Source: Lewinella sp. IMCC34191 (GTDB lineage Bacteria; Bacteroidota; Bacteroidia; Chitinophagales; Saprospiraceae). Taken from it: DNA of 64,000 nucleotides. The stretch spans positions 1 through 64,000 of the forward strand of contig NZ_QNQZ01000006.1 in the NCBI RefSeq assembly GCF_003390935.1, read 5' to 3'. The translations under genes and the position numbers were made by a program. Shown here one piece after another: positions 7,892 to 16,332 of this stretch (position 1 is its first letter; each line of letters starts with the position of its first letter). The notes below the pieces were generated by a model. That model saw only the letters and a program-made list of their open reading frames with translations. It ran no database searches and was not told where the DNA came from.

Positions 7892-10800
7892 ATGCGTCCA
7901 GCCCCTCCCCTTTCCAAGGTACTTTTCCTCGCCAGTTTCCTGATCGCCGCCACGGTGGCGGCCCAGGGCACCCGTCTCCTCCGCCAGCCAAATCTCGGGG
8001 AAGAATCAATCGCTTTCGTGTACGGTGCGGATATCTGGACGGCCGACCGCGATGGCGGCAACGTACGCCGCATCACCAGCACCCCCGCCGTGGAGGGCTC
8101 CCCCCACCTGAGCCCGGATGGCCAGTGGCTGGCCTTTACCTCCGACCGCGACGGTAGCTCGGAAGTCTACGTGGTCTCCAGCCGGGGCGGTATACCCACC
8201 CGGCTGACCTGGCACCCGTCATCCGACGAGGTCCGGGGCTGGACGCCCGACGGCAGCCGCATCCTCTTCGCTTCCACCCGGCAGACCGCTCCCTCCTCCT
8301 ATAACCGGCTCTGGACGGTATCCGTGGAGGGCGGACCAGTCGAGCTCGTCAGCGAGCAGTGGGGCTACGACGCCAGCTACAACGCCGACGGGAGCCGGCT
8401 GGCGCTGGACAAAATGAGTCGCTGGGACAGTGAATGGCGGGCCTACCGCGGCGGGCAGAACACCCCAATCATCCTCCTTGATCTGGAAACACAGGAGGAA
8501 GTCCTGCTGCCCAACGAAAAGACGACCGACATCCATCCGGTGTGGGTGGGCGACGACGTCTACTTCCTATCGGACCGAGACCTGACCATGAACGTTTACG
8601 CATATAACGTCCCGGCTGACGAGTTGCGGCAGGTGACCGAGCTGACCGGCTCCGACATCAAATGGCTGGCTGGCGGCACCCAGGGTTTGATTTTGGAGCG
8701 GGACGGCTACCTCCACCTGCTGAATCCCTCGACCGGCGACCTGACCCAACTCGACATCGAAGTGATCGGCGACTTCCCCTGGGCCGAACCCGCCTGGGAG
8801 GACGTCAGCGACCGCGCCGAATCCATCTCCCTCTCCCCCACCGGCAAGCGCGCCCTGATGGCCGCCAGGGGGGACATTTTTACCGTACCCACGGACAAGG
8901 GCGATTCCCGCAACCTTACTCAAACCAATGCAGCGGCCGATCGCGCGCCGGTATGGTCGCCGATGGGTGACCGCATCGCCTGGTTCAGCGACGCCGGCGG
9001 GGAGGGTTACGCGCTGCAGCTTACCGATCAGTCGGGTTTGGGCGAATCCGTCCAGATCCCCATCGGCGAGTCGAAGATGGCATGGGACCCGACCTGGTCG
9101 CCGGATGGCAAACTGATCGCCTTCGTAGACGACGACGTCCGCATCCGCATTATCGATCTGGAGGCCGAAACCGTGCGCACTATCGACACCGGCGGCAACA
9201 ACCTCGACCGCAGCCGGGCCGAGCCTAAGTGGTCGCCCGACAGCCGCTACCTGGCCTACGTAAAAAGCGGATCCAACAATTTCCGCCAGATCTGGGCCTG
9301 GGATACCGAGACCAATATGTCGCAGCCGTTAACCGACGCCTTCGCGGACTCCTTCTCCCCCGCCTGGGACCGCGACGGCCAGCATCTATACCTCCTGGCC
9401 AGTACCAATCTGGCCCTGGGCGCCGGCTGGGCCAACACCAGCAGCATGCAGGCGGACCCGGATTACAAAGCCTACGTCGTCGTCCTGCCCAACGATCTCG
9501 ACAGCCCCTTCCTGCCCGAAAGTGATGAGGAAGCAGTAGAAGAGACGGACAATGAATCGGAAGAGCAAACCGAAGAAGACGCGAAAGAAGAAAAGGGCGA
9601 CGGAGCGCAGGATAAAAAGTCCGTTCGGGTGGTCATCGATTTTGAGCGCATCAGTCGTCGCACCATCGCGCTGCCGGTATCGGGGGCCAATTATTACGCT
9701 ACGGCCGCCGGCCCGGAAGGGACCTTATTTCTGGCGGAAGAAAATCCCGGCGGGCAGGGGGCTACCCTGAAGAAATTCAGCCTGGAGAAACGGGAAGCGA
9801 GCGACTTTGCCGAGGGGGTCAACAATTTTGCCATCTCTGCCGACGGCAAGAAAATGCTCTTTCAGTCGGGCGGGAGCTGGAAGATCGCCGACACGGGTGG
9901 CGACAACGGTAAATCCGGCGAGACTATCAAGCCCGAGCTCACCATGAAGCTCGATCGCCTGGCCGAATGGAAGCAGATATTCGAGGAAGCCTACCGCTAC
10001 GAGCGCGACTACTTCTACGATCCAAACTTGCACGGTCGCGACTGGGAGGACGTATACAAGCGATACGCCCCCCTCGTGCCCTACGTCCGCCACCGCGACG
10101 ACCTGACCTATCTGCTCGATCAACTCGGTGGAGAACTCTCTGTCGGCCACAGCTTCGTTTCCGGCGGCGACACCCCCGACACGGAGGAAAGCAAAGTCGG
10201 CCTGCTCGGCGCCGATCTCATTCAGGCGAACGGGCGGTGGCGGATCGACCGCATCTACACCACCGAAACCTGGAACCCTGGATTGTCCAGTCCGCTGGAC
10301 CGCCCCGGCCTGGACATTCGTGCGGGCCTGTACCTCGTCGGCATCAACGGCCGGGAACTGACCGCCAACGATAACCTCTACCGCTACCTCGACGGTACCG
10401 CAGGCAAGCAGACGGTCCTGCACCTGAATGACGCCCCCGCATTCACCGGCAGTCGGGAAGAGATCGTGGAGCCCATCGGCAGCGAGAACGCCCTCCGGCA
10501 GCGGGCCTGGGTGGAAGATAACCGCCGTATGGTCGATTCACTGTCCGGCGGGCGTCTGGCCTACGTTTGGGTACCCAATACGGGCGGCTCAGGCTTCGTC
10601 AATTTCAACCGCTATTACTTCGCCCAACAGGATAAGGCAGGTGCCGTCATCGACGAGCGCTTCAACGGCGGCGGCCTCCTGGACGACTACATGGTCGACC
10701 TGATGACCCGTTCCCTACGCGCGGCGCTCACCAACGAGGTGCCCGACGGAACACCCTTCCGACTCCCCGCCGGCATCCTCGGACCCAAAGCGCTGCTCAT

Positions 10801-11170
10801 CAACGAGCGGGCCGGTTCCGGCGGTGACTTCTTCCCCTGGGTCTTCCGCCAGCAGGAAGCCGGCCCCCTCATCGGCGCTACGACCTGGGGTGGCCTGGTC
10901 AAATCGTCCACCCATTACCGCTTCATCGATGGCGGCTCCATGACGGCCCCCGACAATGCCGTCTTCGACCCGCTGGCCGGTGCCTACATCGCCGAAAACG
11001 TGGGTATCGCCCCGGACATCGCCGTGCGCCAGGACGCTGCTGCACTCGAAGCAGGCCGTGACCCCCAATTGGAGCGTGCGGTGGAGGAAGTGCTACGGAT
11101 GCTGGAAGACGTCGAGTCCATCGAGGTACGGAACCCCGATTACCCGACGCCTGCGGTGGGTGGGAAGTGA
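7892..11170 (+). CDS. Tricorn-like S41 family peptidase, exported
   Basis: A protein of 1092 residues with a signal peptide (VLFLASFLIAATVAAQG). Residues ~25-520 are WD40-like/PD40 beta-propeller repeats (for example GSPHLSPDGQWLAFTSDRDG and PTWSPDGKLIAFVDDD). An acidic linker follows at ~543-580 (ESDEEAVEETDNESEE onward). Next come a tricorn C1-type helical domain (YRYERDYFYDPNLHGRDW), a PDZ-like domain (~790-850) and the S41 catalytic domain with FNGGGLLDDYMVDLMTR and the nucleophile Ser976 in AGSGGDFFPW. In archaeal tricorn this architecture degrades oligopeptides. Bacteroidota homologues are periplasmic or secreted and their substrates are mostly unknown. The length and domain order are complete. 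The acidic linker is the most variable part. Confidence 0.93.
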   Translation: MRPAPPLSKVLFLASFLIAATVAAQGTRLLRQPNLGEESIAFVYGADIWTADRDGGNVRRITSTPAVEGSPHLSPDGQWLAFTSDRDGSSEVYVVSSRGGIPTRLTWHPSSDEVRGWTPDGSRILFASTRQTAPSSYNRLWTVSVEGGPVELVSEQWGYDASYNADGSRLALDKMSRWDSEWRAYRGGQNTPIILLDLETQEEVLLPNEKTTDIHPVWVGDDVYFLSDRDLTMNVYAYNVPADELRQVTELTGSDIKWLAGGTQGLILERDGYLHLLNPSTGDLTQLDIEVIGDFPWAEPAWEDVSDRAESISLSPTGKRALMAARGDIFTVPTDKGDSRNLTQTNAAADRAPVWSPMGDRIAWFSDAGGEGYALQLTDQSGLGESVQIPIGESKMAWDPTWSPDGKLIAFVDDDVRIRIIDLEAETVRTIDTGGNNLDRSRAEPKWSPDSRYLAYVKSGSNNFRQIWAWDTETNMSQPLTDAFADSFSPAWDRDGQHLYLLASTNLALGAGWANTSSMQADPDYKAYVVVLPNDLDSPFLPESDEEAVEETDNESEEQTEEDAKEEKGDGAQDKKSVRVVIDFERISRRTIALPVSGANYYATAAGPEGTLFLAEENPGGQGATLKKFSLEKREASDFAEGVNNFAISADGKKMLFQSGGSWKIADTGGDNGKSGETIKPELTMKLDRLAEWKQIFEEAYRYERDYFYDPNLHGRDWEDVYKRYAPLVPYVRHRDDLTYLLDQLGGELSVGHSFVSGGDTPDTEESKVGLLGADLIQANGRWRIDRIYTTETWNPGLSSPLDRPGLDIRAGLYLVGINGRELTANDNLYRYLDGTAGKQTVLHLNDAPAFTGSREEIVEPIGSENALRQRAWVEDNRRMVDSLSGGRLAYVWVPNTGGSGFVNFNRYYFAQQDKAGAVIDERFNGGGLLDDYMVDLMTRSLRAALTNEVPDGTPFRLPAGILGPKALLINERAGSGGDFFPWVFRQQEAGPLIGATTWGGLVKSSTHYRFIDGGSMTAPDNAVFDPLAGAYIAENVGIAPDIAVRQDAAALEAGRDPQLERAVEEVLRMLEDVESIEVRNPDYPTPAVGGK

Positions 11171-11484
11171 TGGAATAGTTGAATAGCTGAATGAGTGAAT
11201 GGCTGAATTGGCGTGGCACTTGCCGCTTGCTTCGCTCGCGTTCGTGTGGGAGACTATCAACTTCGGTGCTACTCACTAATGGTTTCGCAGTCGATTGAAG
11301 AAAGTAATGATCTGCATCTTGGCCAAGAATCCGTGTTGCAGGATATAATACCGGCGAGCAAAGTGGCGCGGCAGCCCATTCACTAATCCACTCCTTCACC
11401 CATTGCCGCACAAGCCGCAGGCGAGCAAGTAGGTGCGGCAGCCAATTCAATAATTCGCTAATTCAGCGATTCACCAACTGCTCA
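11168..11484. repeat. Stop-rich intergenic region with inverted TGAAT arrays
   Basis: This 311-bp gap lies between convergent S41 peptidase and dnaN genes. Reading out of the peptidase stop (11168-11170), units of the type TGAATAGC/TGAATGAG/TGAATGGC follow and end TGAATTGGC. Reading out of the dnaN stop (11484-11482) on the minus strand, a similar run (TGAATCGC, TGAATTAGC) also ends TGAATTGGC. GCTGCCGCRCC then recurs twice on that strand. The two ends are therefore diverged inverted repeats. No gene, T-tract hairpin or tRNA was seen in it. Confidence 0.55.
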
Positions 11485-12600
11485 ATTGCTAAGCATCACC
11501 GGCATCACCAGCATCATAATATCCTGCCCACTCTCCTGCTCGGTGGGCAGCAGGATACCGGCGCGGGTGGCGGTTGACATCTCGAGGCGTACTTCCTCCC
11601 CCTCCATGACGCCGAGCATCTCGATGAGGAATTTGGCGTTGAAGCCGATCTGGAGCGGGCTGCCGTCGTAGCTGCAGCTGAGTTGCTCGGTGGCTTCGTT
11701 GCTGAAGTCGAGATCCTGGGCGCTGACCGTCAGGCTTCCGTCGGCGATGTTGAGGATGACCTGGTTGGTGGTCTTGTTGGCGTAGATGACGATCCGCTTG
11801 AGGCTGTTCTGGAAGTCGGCCCGGTTCACCAGGAGGACATTGGGATTATCGACCGGGATGACGGCGTTATAATCCGGGTAGCGGGCGTCGATGAGGCGGC
11901 AGGCCATCTTGGTGTCGCCGTACTCGAAAAAGGCGTTCGACTTGTCGAAACTGATGCTAACGGCTACGTCGCTATGGGGCAGCGCGCCTTTGAGCAGGTT
12001 CAGTGCTTTCTTCGGGATGATAAAGCTGCTGGTCACTTCTCCACTAAGGTCGTTCAGGCTGAACTTAACGAGCTTATGGGCGTCGGTAGCGACCATGGTC
12101 AGCTTGGAGAAATCGACCTGAAAAAAGACGCCGGTCATAGCCGGGCGCAGTTCGTCGGTTGACGTGGCGAACAGGGTACGGTTAATTCCTTCCTGCAGGC
12201 TCATGGCGGTTACGCTGATCTCATCGGCTTCGCTCGGCTCCGGAATATTCGGATAATCGCCACCCGGCTCTCCGGCCAGCTTATACTTTCCGTAGGCGGA
12301 GGTGATCGCAATACCGTAGTTATCATCGTTGATATCGAAGGTGATCGGCTGCTGGGGCAGCGCTTTCAGCGTATCGATCAAGATCTTCGCGGGTACGGCT
12401 ACCTCACCGTCTCCTTCCGCATTTACTTCCAGGCTCGTCACGACACTGGTTTCCAGGTCCGTAGCGGCAATTTTCAGGGTATTTCCCTCGATGGTAAACA
12501 AGAAATCTTCCAGGATCGGCAGCACCGGATTCGAAGCGATAGCCCCCCCGGCCAACTGTAATTTCTTCTGCAGATCGGAACTGGAAACGGAAAATTTCAT
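11482..12600 (-). CDS. dnaN: DNA polymerase III subunit beta (sliding clamp)
   Basis: A protein of 372 residues from the ATG at 12600, which gives the usual start MKFSVSSSDLQKKL; an upstream ATG at 12621 would add seven unconserved residues. The three repeated clamp folds can be traced: residues ~1-125 (GGAIASNPVLPILEDFLFTI), ~126-245 (LQEGINRTLFATSTDELRPA, the conserved LRP step) and ~246-372 (ARYPDYNAVIP, then NAKFLIEML, ending in LVMPVML). The protein dimerises into the ring that tethers replicative polymerase to DNA. Here it stands alone, with no dnaA or recF beside it, which is common in Bacteroidota and means no origin can be inferred. A TAnnTTTG box lies 19 bp upstream of the start. 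Confidence 0.97.
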   Translation of the reverse strand: MKFSVSSSDLQKKLQLAGGAIASNPVLPILEDFLFTIEGNTLKIAATDLETSVVTSLEVNAEGDGEVAVPAKILIDTLKALPQQPITFDINDDNYGIAITSAYGKYKLAGEPGGDYPNIPEPSEADEISVTAMSLQEGINRTLFATSTDELRPAMTGVFFQVDFSKLTMVATDAHKLVKFSLNDLSGEVTSSFIIPKKALNLLKGALPHSDVAVSISFDKSNAFFEYGDTKMACRLIDARYPDYNAVIPVDNPNVLLVNRADFQNSLKRIVIYANKTTNQVILNIADGSLTVSAQDLDFSNEATEQLSCSYDGSPLQIGFNAKFLIEMLGVMEGEEVRLEMSTATRAGILLPTEQESGQDIMMLVMPVMLSN

Positions 12601-12618
12601 AGTGATTGAAGCTTTTGG

Positions 12619-12626
12619 CAAACTTA
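12619..12626 (-). promoter_or_regulatory. Candidate -7 promoter box for dnaN
   Basis: TAAGTTTG on the minus strand matches the Bacteroidota -7 consensus TAnnTTTG, 18 bp before the dnaN ATG. A -33 TTG is not obvious, so this is a partial match. Confidence 0.35.
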
Positions 12627-12706
12627 CGTAAATATCGCCGTTGGCGTTAGTGTCGCTACGCGATAGTATCGCCCTAGTGTTATACTAATAGGAGCGTTAG
12701 CAACGG

Positions 12707-15316
12707 CTATTCGGGTCTCCAGCGCAGCCCGACGACGCCCCAGATGCCGTAATTGGTGGTGGACAGGAGGAGGGAGTCATCTTCGTCGGGCTTACCGATG
12801 TAGCGTTCGGAGCGGTGATCGGTGGCGTTATTGAGGCGGGCGTAGGCGGAAATTTCCTTGAAGAGCTCGTAATCGGCGGCCAGGTCCAGGCTGATGACGG
12901 CGTTGATCCAGACGGGCTGGCCATCCTGGAGGTGGTCCAGGGTCGAACTGCGGTAGTTACCGGCCAGTACCAGGTTGAGACGTTGCTTGGGGTTGCTGTA
13001 GACCAGGCTGAGGTTGGCGGAGCGACGGGGTGCCTGCGCCAACGTGGAACCCTCGGAACTGTTGTTTTCCAGGCGGTAGCGGTTGAAGTTGAGGTTGCCG
13101 TTCAGGTTGAGGAAGCGCAGCCCTTGGTTCAGGAAGGCCAGGTTCTGGTAAAATCCGAGTTCGAAGCCCAGGAGGCGGGCGTTCTCCGTGTTTACCAAGC
13201 TGTAGCCGAAAGTCGGTTGAAAATTGACCGACTCGTAGGTCGCCGTTCGTACCGTTGGGTTCTCGAGAAACTTGGCGTAGGCGCCAATGCTGATCAAGCC
13301 ATCATTGCGGCCATAGCGTTCGAAGACGAGATCGAAGTTATTGCTATAGGTTGGATCCACATCGGTATTCCCGACGCTGAAAACGTCAATCCGTGCCTGC
13401 CGCCGTTCCCGGAAATCAGCGGTAGGTACAAGGGTGGAGTAAGGTACCCGGGCAATGGCCGAGTAGTAGGCAAAACGAAACTGCCGGTCGCGGCGGATAC
13501 GGTAGGTAATATTGAAGCTGGGGAATAGGTCGCTGTAGGAACTGGAGTCGGCTAGTCCGGATTGGGTTAGTTCGTAGTCAATGTCGGTGTATTCGTACCG
13601 CAGGCCCGTGGAAGTACTGAGTTTGGCATTCCAGTTACGCACGAACATCAGGTAGGCGGCGGCAATTTTTTCTCCGGCAAAGTAATTCGGCCCATCGCTC
13701 AGGTCAGGCTGCTCGACCAGGGGATCTTCCCCCCCGAGGTTGGCGAAGGCCCCACCCTGTACGCTGCCGGCACCGGGATTATCGTCGCGCACGAAGAATT
13801 CCTGGTAGTTGCGTTCCTTGATGCGGTAACGCGCGCCTACCCGCAAAAAGCTGGTGCGCGCCACATTCAGGTAGCGGGTAAGATTGATGCCTCCAATCGC
13901 GATATCTTCCTCCAGGTCCAGATTCTGTTGTTCCGTGCTTTGCCGGGGGATTTCCTGGTCGGCATACTTGGTATCGAAGGGTGTAAGGTTCCGATACTCC
14001 TCTTCGGTGTATTCCGGCGACGGGCCAGATTCAACCAGATTGTAGGCCCGTTGCCGGTTAATCAACCGTTCGCCCGTACTGGCAAAACTCAGAGCGTAGC
14101 TTAGTTGGGTTTTGGCAAAGTTATTCTCCACCTCCAGGGCAACCATATTGAGGCGACGCTCTTCGGTCCAGCGGCTGGTGATGCGGTTCTCGAATCCACT
14201 ATCGATGGCGCCGAAATTGGTTTCCCGCATATAGACATCCTCGTCGATCGCGCTGTAGTTGTAACTGAGCCGGAGCCGGTTATAAATACTGGGCCGCAAT
14301 TCCACCGCGCCGATCAGGCCGGTCTTGCTGGTGATACGATCCGTATCGACCGGGCGCACCCGACTGATCGACCGGCCCGTAACCCCATCTTCCCCGTAGT
14401 CATAGCGTTGCATGCGGTTGCCGCGTGCGTGGCGGAAAAAGCTTCCTGCCAGCAGACCGTATACCTGTTCATCGCTCAACTCCGAGTTGAGGACTACTGC
14501 TCCCTGAGCGATACCGGTATTCACGTCATCGGCCCGGTCAAATCCAAAGTTGGTGCCGGCACCGCCCTGTACCAGGACTTCGAATTGCCGTTCGGGTTGG
14601 CGGATACGAAAATCCACCGTTCCCCCGATCGCGTCAGCATCCATATCGGCGCTACGGGCTTTGATGACGCGTACCTGCTCCACGAGGTTCGACTGAATGA
14701 TATCCAGGCTACCGGCCCGGTCGGCTTCGGGCTGCACCGCGGGTAGGCGCTGTCCGTTGAGCGAGATGGCGGTGTATTGTTCCGGGAGACCCCGTACCTG
14801 GACCAGCTCCCCTTCCCCCCGATTGCGGGTGATCGTGACGCCGGGCATCCGTTGCACGGTTTCGGCCAGGGTGATGTCGGGGTACTTATTAAAGAGTTCG
14901 GAGTGAATGACCGTCTGTTGGGTGATCGCGGACTGCTGCAACCTGAGGGCCTGCGCCTGACCCGACGCCCGTCGGCCGTAAACGATGACTTCGCCCATAT
15001 CGACAAAGGATTCCGTCATCATGATGTGTAGGTCGATCTCCCGGTCGGTGTTGGAGACATCGAGGGTCGTATCGAAATTTTCGTAGCCGATGTAAGAGGC
15101 CAGCAGCCGAATGCGGCCGGGGGGGACCCCCAGCTGGAAGTGGCCGTCGATGCCGGTAACGGCCCCGATGACCGAGCCGACCACCTGTACGGAAGCGCCG
15201 GTGAGCGTATCACCTTCCATATTGGTAACAGTGCCGCTTACTTCGGCCTCCTGGCCCATGAGCCCCGCGGAAAACAGCCAACAAAAGAGTATAAGGAAAC
15301 AGGGTTCGAAACGCAT
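12707..15316 (-). CDS. TonB-dependent outer-membrane receptor with CarboxypepD-reg-like N-terminus
   Basis: A protein of 869 residues from the ATG at 15316, giving a signal peptide MRFEPCFLILFCWLFSAGLM before GQEAEVSG. Residues ~22-105 form a carboxypeptidase-regulatory-like beta-sandwich (GTVTNMEGDTLTGASVQVVG, then LASYIGYENFDTTLDV). Residues ~115-230 form the TonB plug (VNDDFAHI on the opposite strand marks the same area; in protein, NKYPDITLAETVQRMPGVTI and RGLPEQYTAISLNGQRLP). The rest is a 22-strand-type barrel ending WGVVGLRWRPE. The receptor imports an unknown ligand using TonB energy. No SusD partner or riboswitch lies beside it, so the substrate is not predictable. It is divergent from a 2-hydroxyacid dehydrogenase gene, 74 bp apart. 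Confidence 0.93.
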   Translation of the reverse strand: MRFEPCFLILFCWLFSAGLMGQEAEVSGTVTNMEGDTLTGASVQVVGSVIGAVTGIDGHFQLGVPPGRIRLLASYIGYENFDTTLDVSNTDREIDLHIMMTESFVDMGEVIVYGRRASGQAQALRLQQSAITQQTVIHSELFNKYPDITLAETVQRMPGVTITRNRGEGELVQVRGLPEQYTAISLNGQRLPAVQPEADRAGSLDIIQSNLVEQVRVIKARSADMDADAIGGTVDFRIRQPERQFEVLVQGGAGTNFGFDRADDVNTGIAQGAVVLNSELSDEQVYGLLAGSFFRHARGNRMQRYDYGEDGVTGRSISRVRPVDTDRITSKTGLIGAVELRPSIYNRLRLSYNYSAIDEDVYMRETNFGAIDSGFENRITSRWTEERRLNMVALEVENNFAKTQLSYALSFASTGERLINRQRAYNLVESGPSPEYTEEEYRNLTPFDTKYADQEIPRQSTEQQNLDLEEDIAIGGINLTRYLNVARTSFLRVGARYRIKERNYQEFFVRDDNPGAGSVQGGAFANLGGEDPLVEQPDLSDGPNYFAGEKIAAAYLMFVRNWNAKLSTSTGLRYEYTDIDYELTQSGLADSSSYSDLFPSFNITYRIRRDRQFRFAYYSAIARVPYSTLVPTADFRERRQARIDVFSVGNTDVDPTYSNNFDLVFERYGRNDGLISIGAYAKFLENPTVRTATYESVNFQPTFGYSLVNTENARLLGFELGFYQNLAFLNQGLRFLNLNGNLNFNRYRLENNSSEGSTLAQAPRRSANLSLVYSNPKQRLNLVLAGNYRSSTLDHLQDGQPVWINAVISLDLAADYELFKEISAYARLNNATDHRSERYIGKPDEDDSLLLSTTNYGIWGVVGLRWRPE

Positions 15317-15390
15317 ACCGACTAAAGCGACCGGGTTCACTGGTTTGTTTACGGCGGGCGCTATAATTTACGGAGCACAAAGAGCCCCGT

Positions 15391-16332
15391 ATGCCCACCG
15401 ACCCAAAGATAGTATTCCTCGATGCCGCCAGCGTCGAGGACTTGCCCGCGTTTGATAAATTTTCCGAGCTGGGAGCCTTCGCCTCGTATTCGGCAACCCA
15501 GCAATCGCAGGTAGTCGAACGGGCCAGGGGGGCTCAAGTAGTCATCGTCAACAAGGTGCAATTAACGGCCGACATCATCCGTGACCTGTCGGACCTTCGC
15601 CTCATCTGCGTGGCGGCCACCGGTGTCAATAATGTTGATCAGGATGCCGCGGACGAACGGGGAATACCCATTCGAAACGTAGCCGGCTACAGCACCGATT
15701 CCGTGGCCCAACTCACGATGACCGCCTTACTCACCATGGCCATGGATCTGCCCTACCTCAACAATGCCGTGCACGACGGCGAATACAGCAAAGCAAAGGA
15801 TTTTACCATGTGGCGCCATCCCTTTTACGAATTGGGGGACGCCCGCTTCGGCATCATCGGCCTGGGGACGATCGGCACCCGGGTGGCCAATCTCGCCGAG
15901 GCGTTTGGAGCCAAGGTGGTCTACCACAGTACCAGCGGCACGGACCACGACGTACCGTACGAGCGATTGGAACTCGAAGACTTATTAAGCAGTTGCCAGG
16001 TCGTCAGTATTCACTGCGCGCTGACCGAGGAAACCGAAGGGTTTATCGGTTACGAGCAATTGAAAATGATGTCCCCATCCGCTTATCTCGTGAACGTTGC
16101 GCGCGGGGGAATCGTCGTGGAAGCGGATCTGGTACGGGCGCTCGACGAAAATTTGATCGCCGGTGCCGCGATCGATGTATTTACGGAAGAACCCTTACCG
16201 GCCGACCACCCCTATCTCACCGTCCAGGACCGGCATCGCCTGTTTTTGACGCCGCACATCGGCTGGGCCAGCGTCGAGGCCCGAACCCGCCTGCTCGCCG
16301 GGATTCGCGACAATATTCGGGAAGGATGGTAA
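15391..16332 (+). CDS. D-2-hydroxyacid dehydrogenase, NAD-dependent
   Basis: A protein of 313 residues, typical of the family. The NAD-binding Rossmann motif is FGIIGLGTIGTRVANLAEAFG at about residues 150-170. The catalytic set is visible: Arg in VNVARGGIVVE, Glu in DVFTEEPLP and His in LTPHIGWAS. Members oxidise D-2-hydroxyacids or reduce 2-ketoacids. The match to glycerate/hydroxypyruvate reductases (the N-terminal LDAASVEDLPAFDKF style and the WASVEAR tail) is the closest I recognise, but the substrate is not certain. The stop (TAA 16330-16332) overlaps the start of the next gene by seven bases, so the two are probably translationally coupled although their functions seem unrelated. Confidence 0.9.
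   Translation: MPTDPKIVFLDAASVEDLPAFDKFSELGAFASYSATQQSQVVERARGAQVVIVNKVQLTADIIRDLSDLRLICVAATGVNNVDQDAADERGIPIRNVAGYSTDSVAQLTMTALLTMAMDLPYLNNAVHDGEYSKAKDFTMWRHPFYELGDARFGIIGLGTIGTRVANLAEAFGAKVVYHSTSGTDHDVPYERLELEDLLSSCQVVSIHCALTEETEGFIGYEQLKMMSPSAYLVNVARGGIVVEADLVRALDENLIAGAAIDVFTEEPLPADHPYLTVQDRHRLFLTPHIGWASVEARTRLLAGIRDNIREGW

Noticed and set aside
10923-11450. A 175-codon minus-strand frame spanning the end of the S41 gene and the spacer.
   Set aside because: It is antisense to the peptidase for 250 bp and then runs through the repeat region. Composition is unlike a protein and there is no start context.
11482-12600. dnaN as a marker for the replication origin.
   Set aside because: No dnaA, DnaA-box cluster or recF is near, and isolated dnaN is usual in Bacteroidota.
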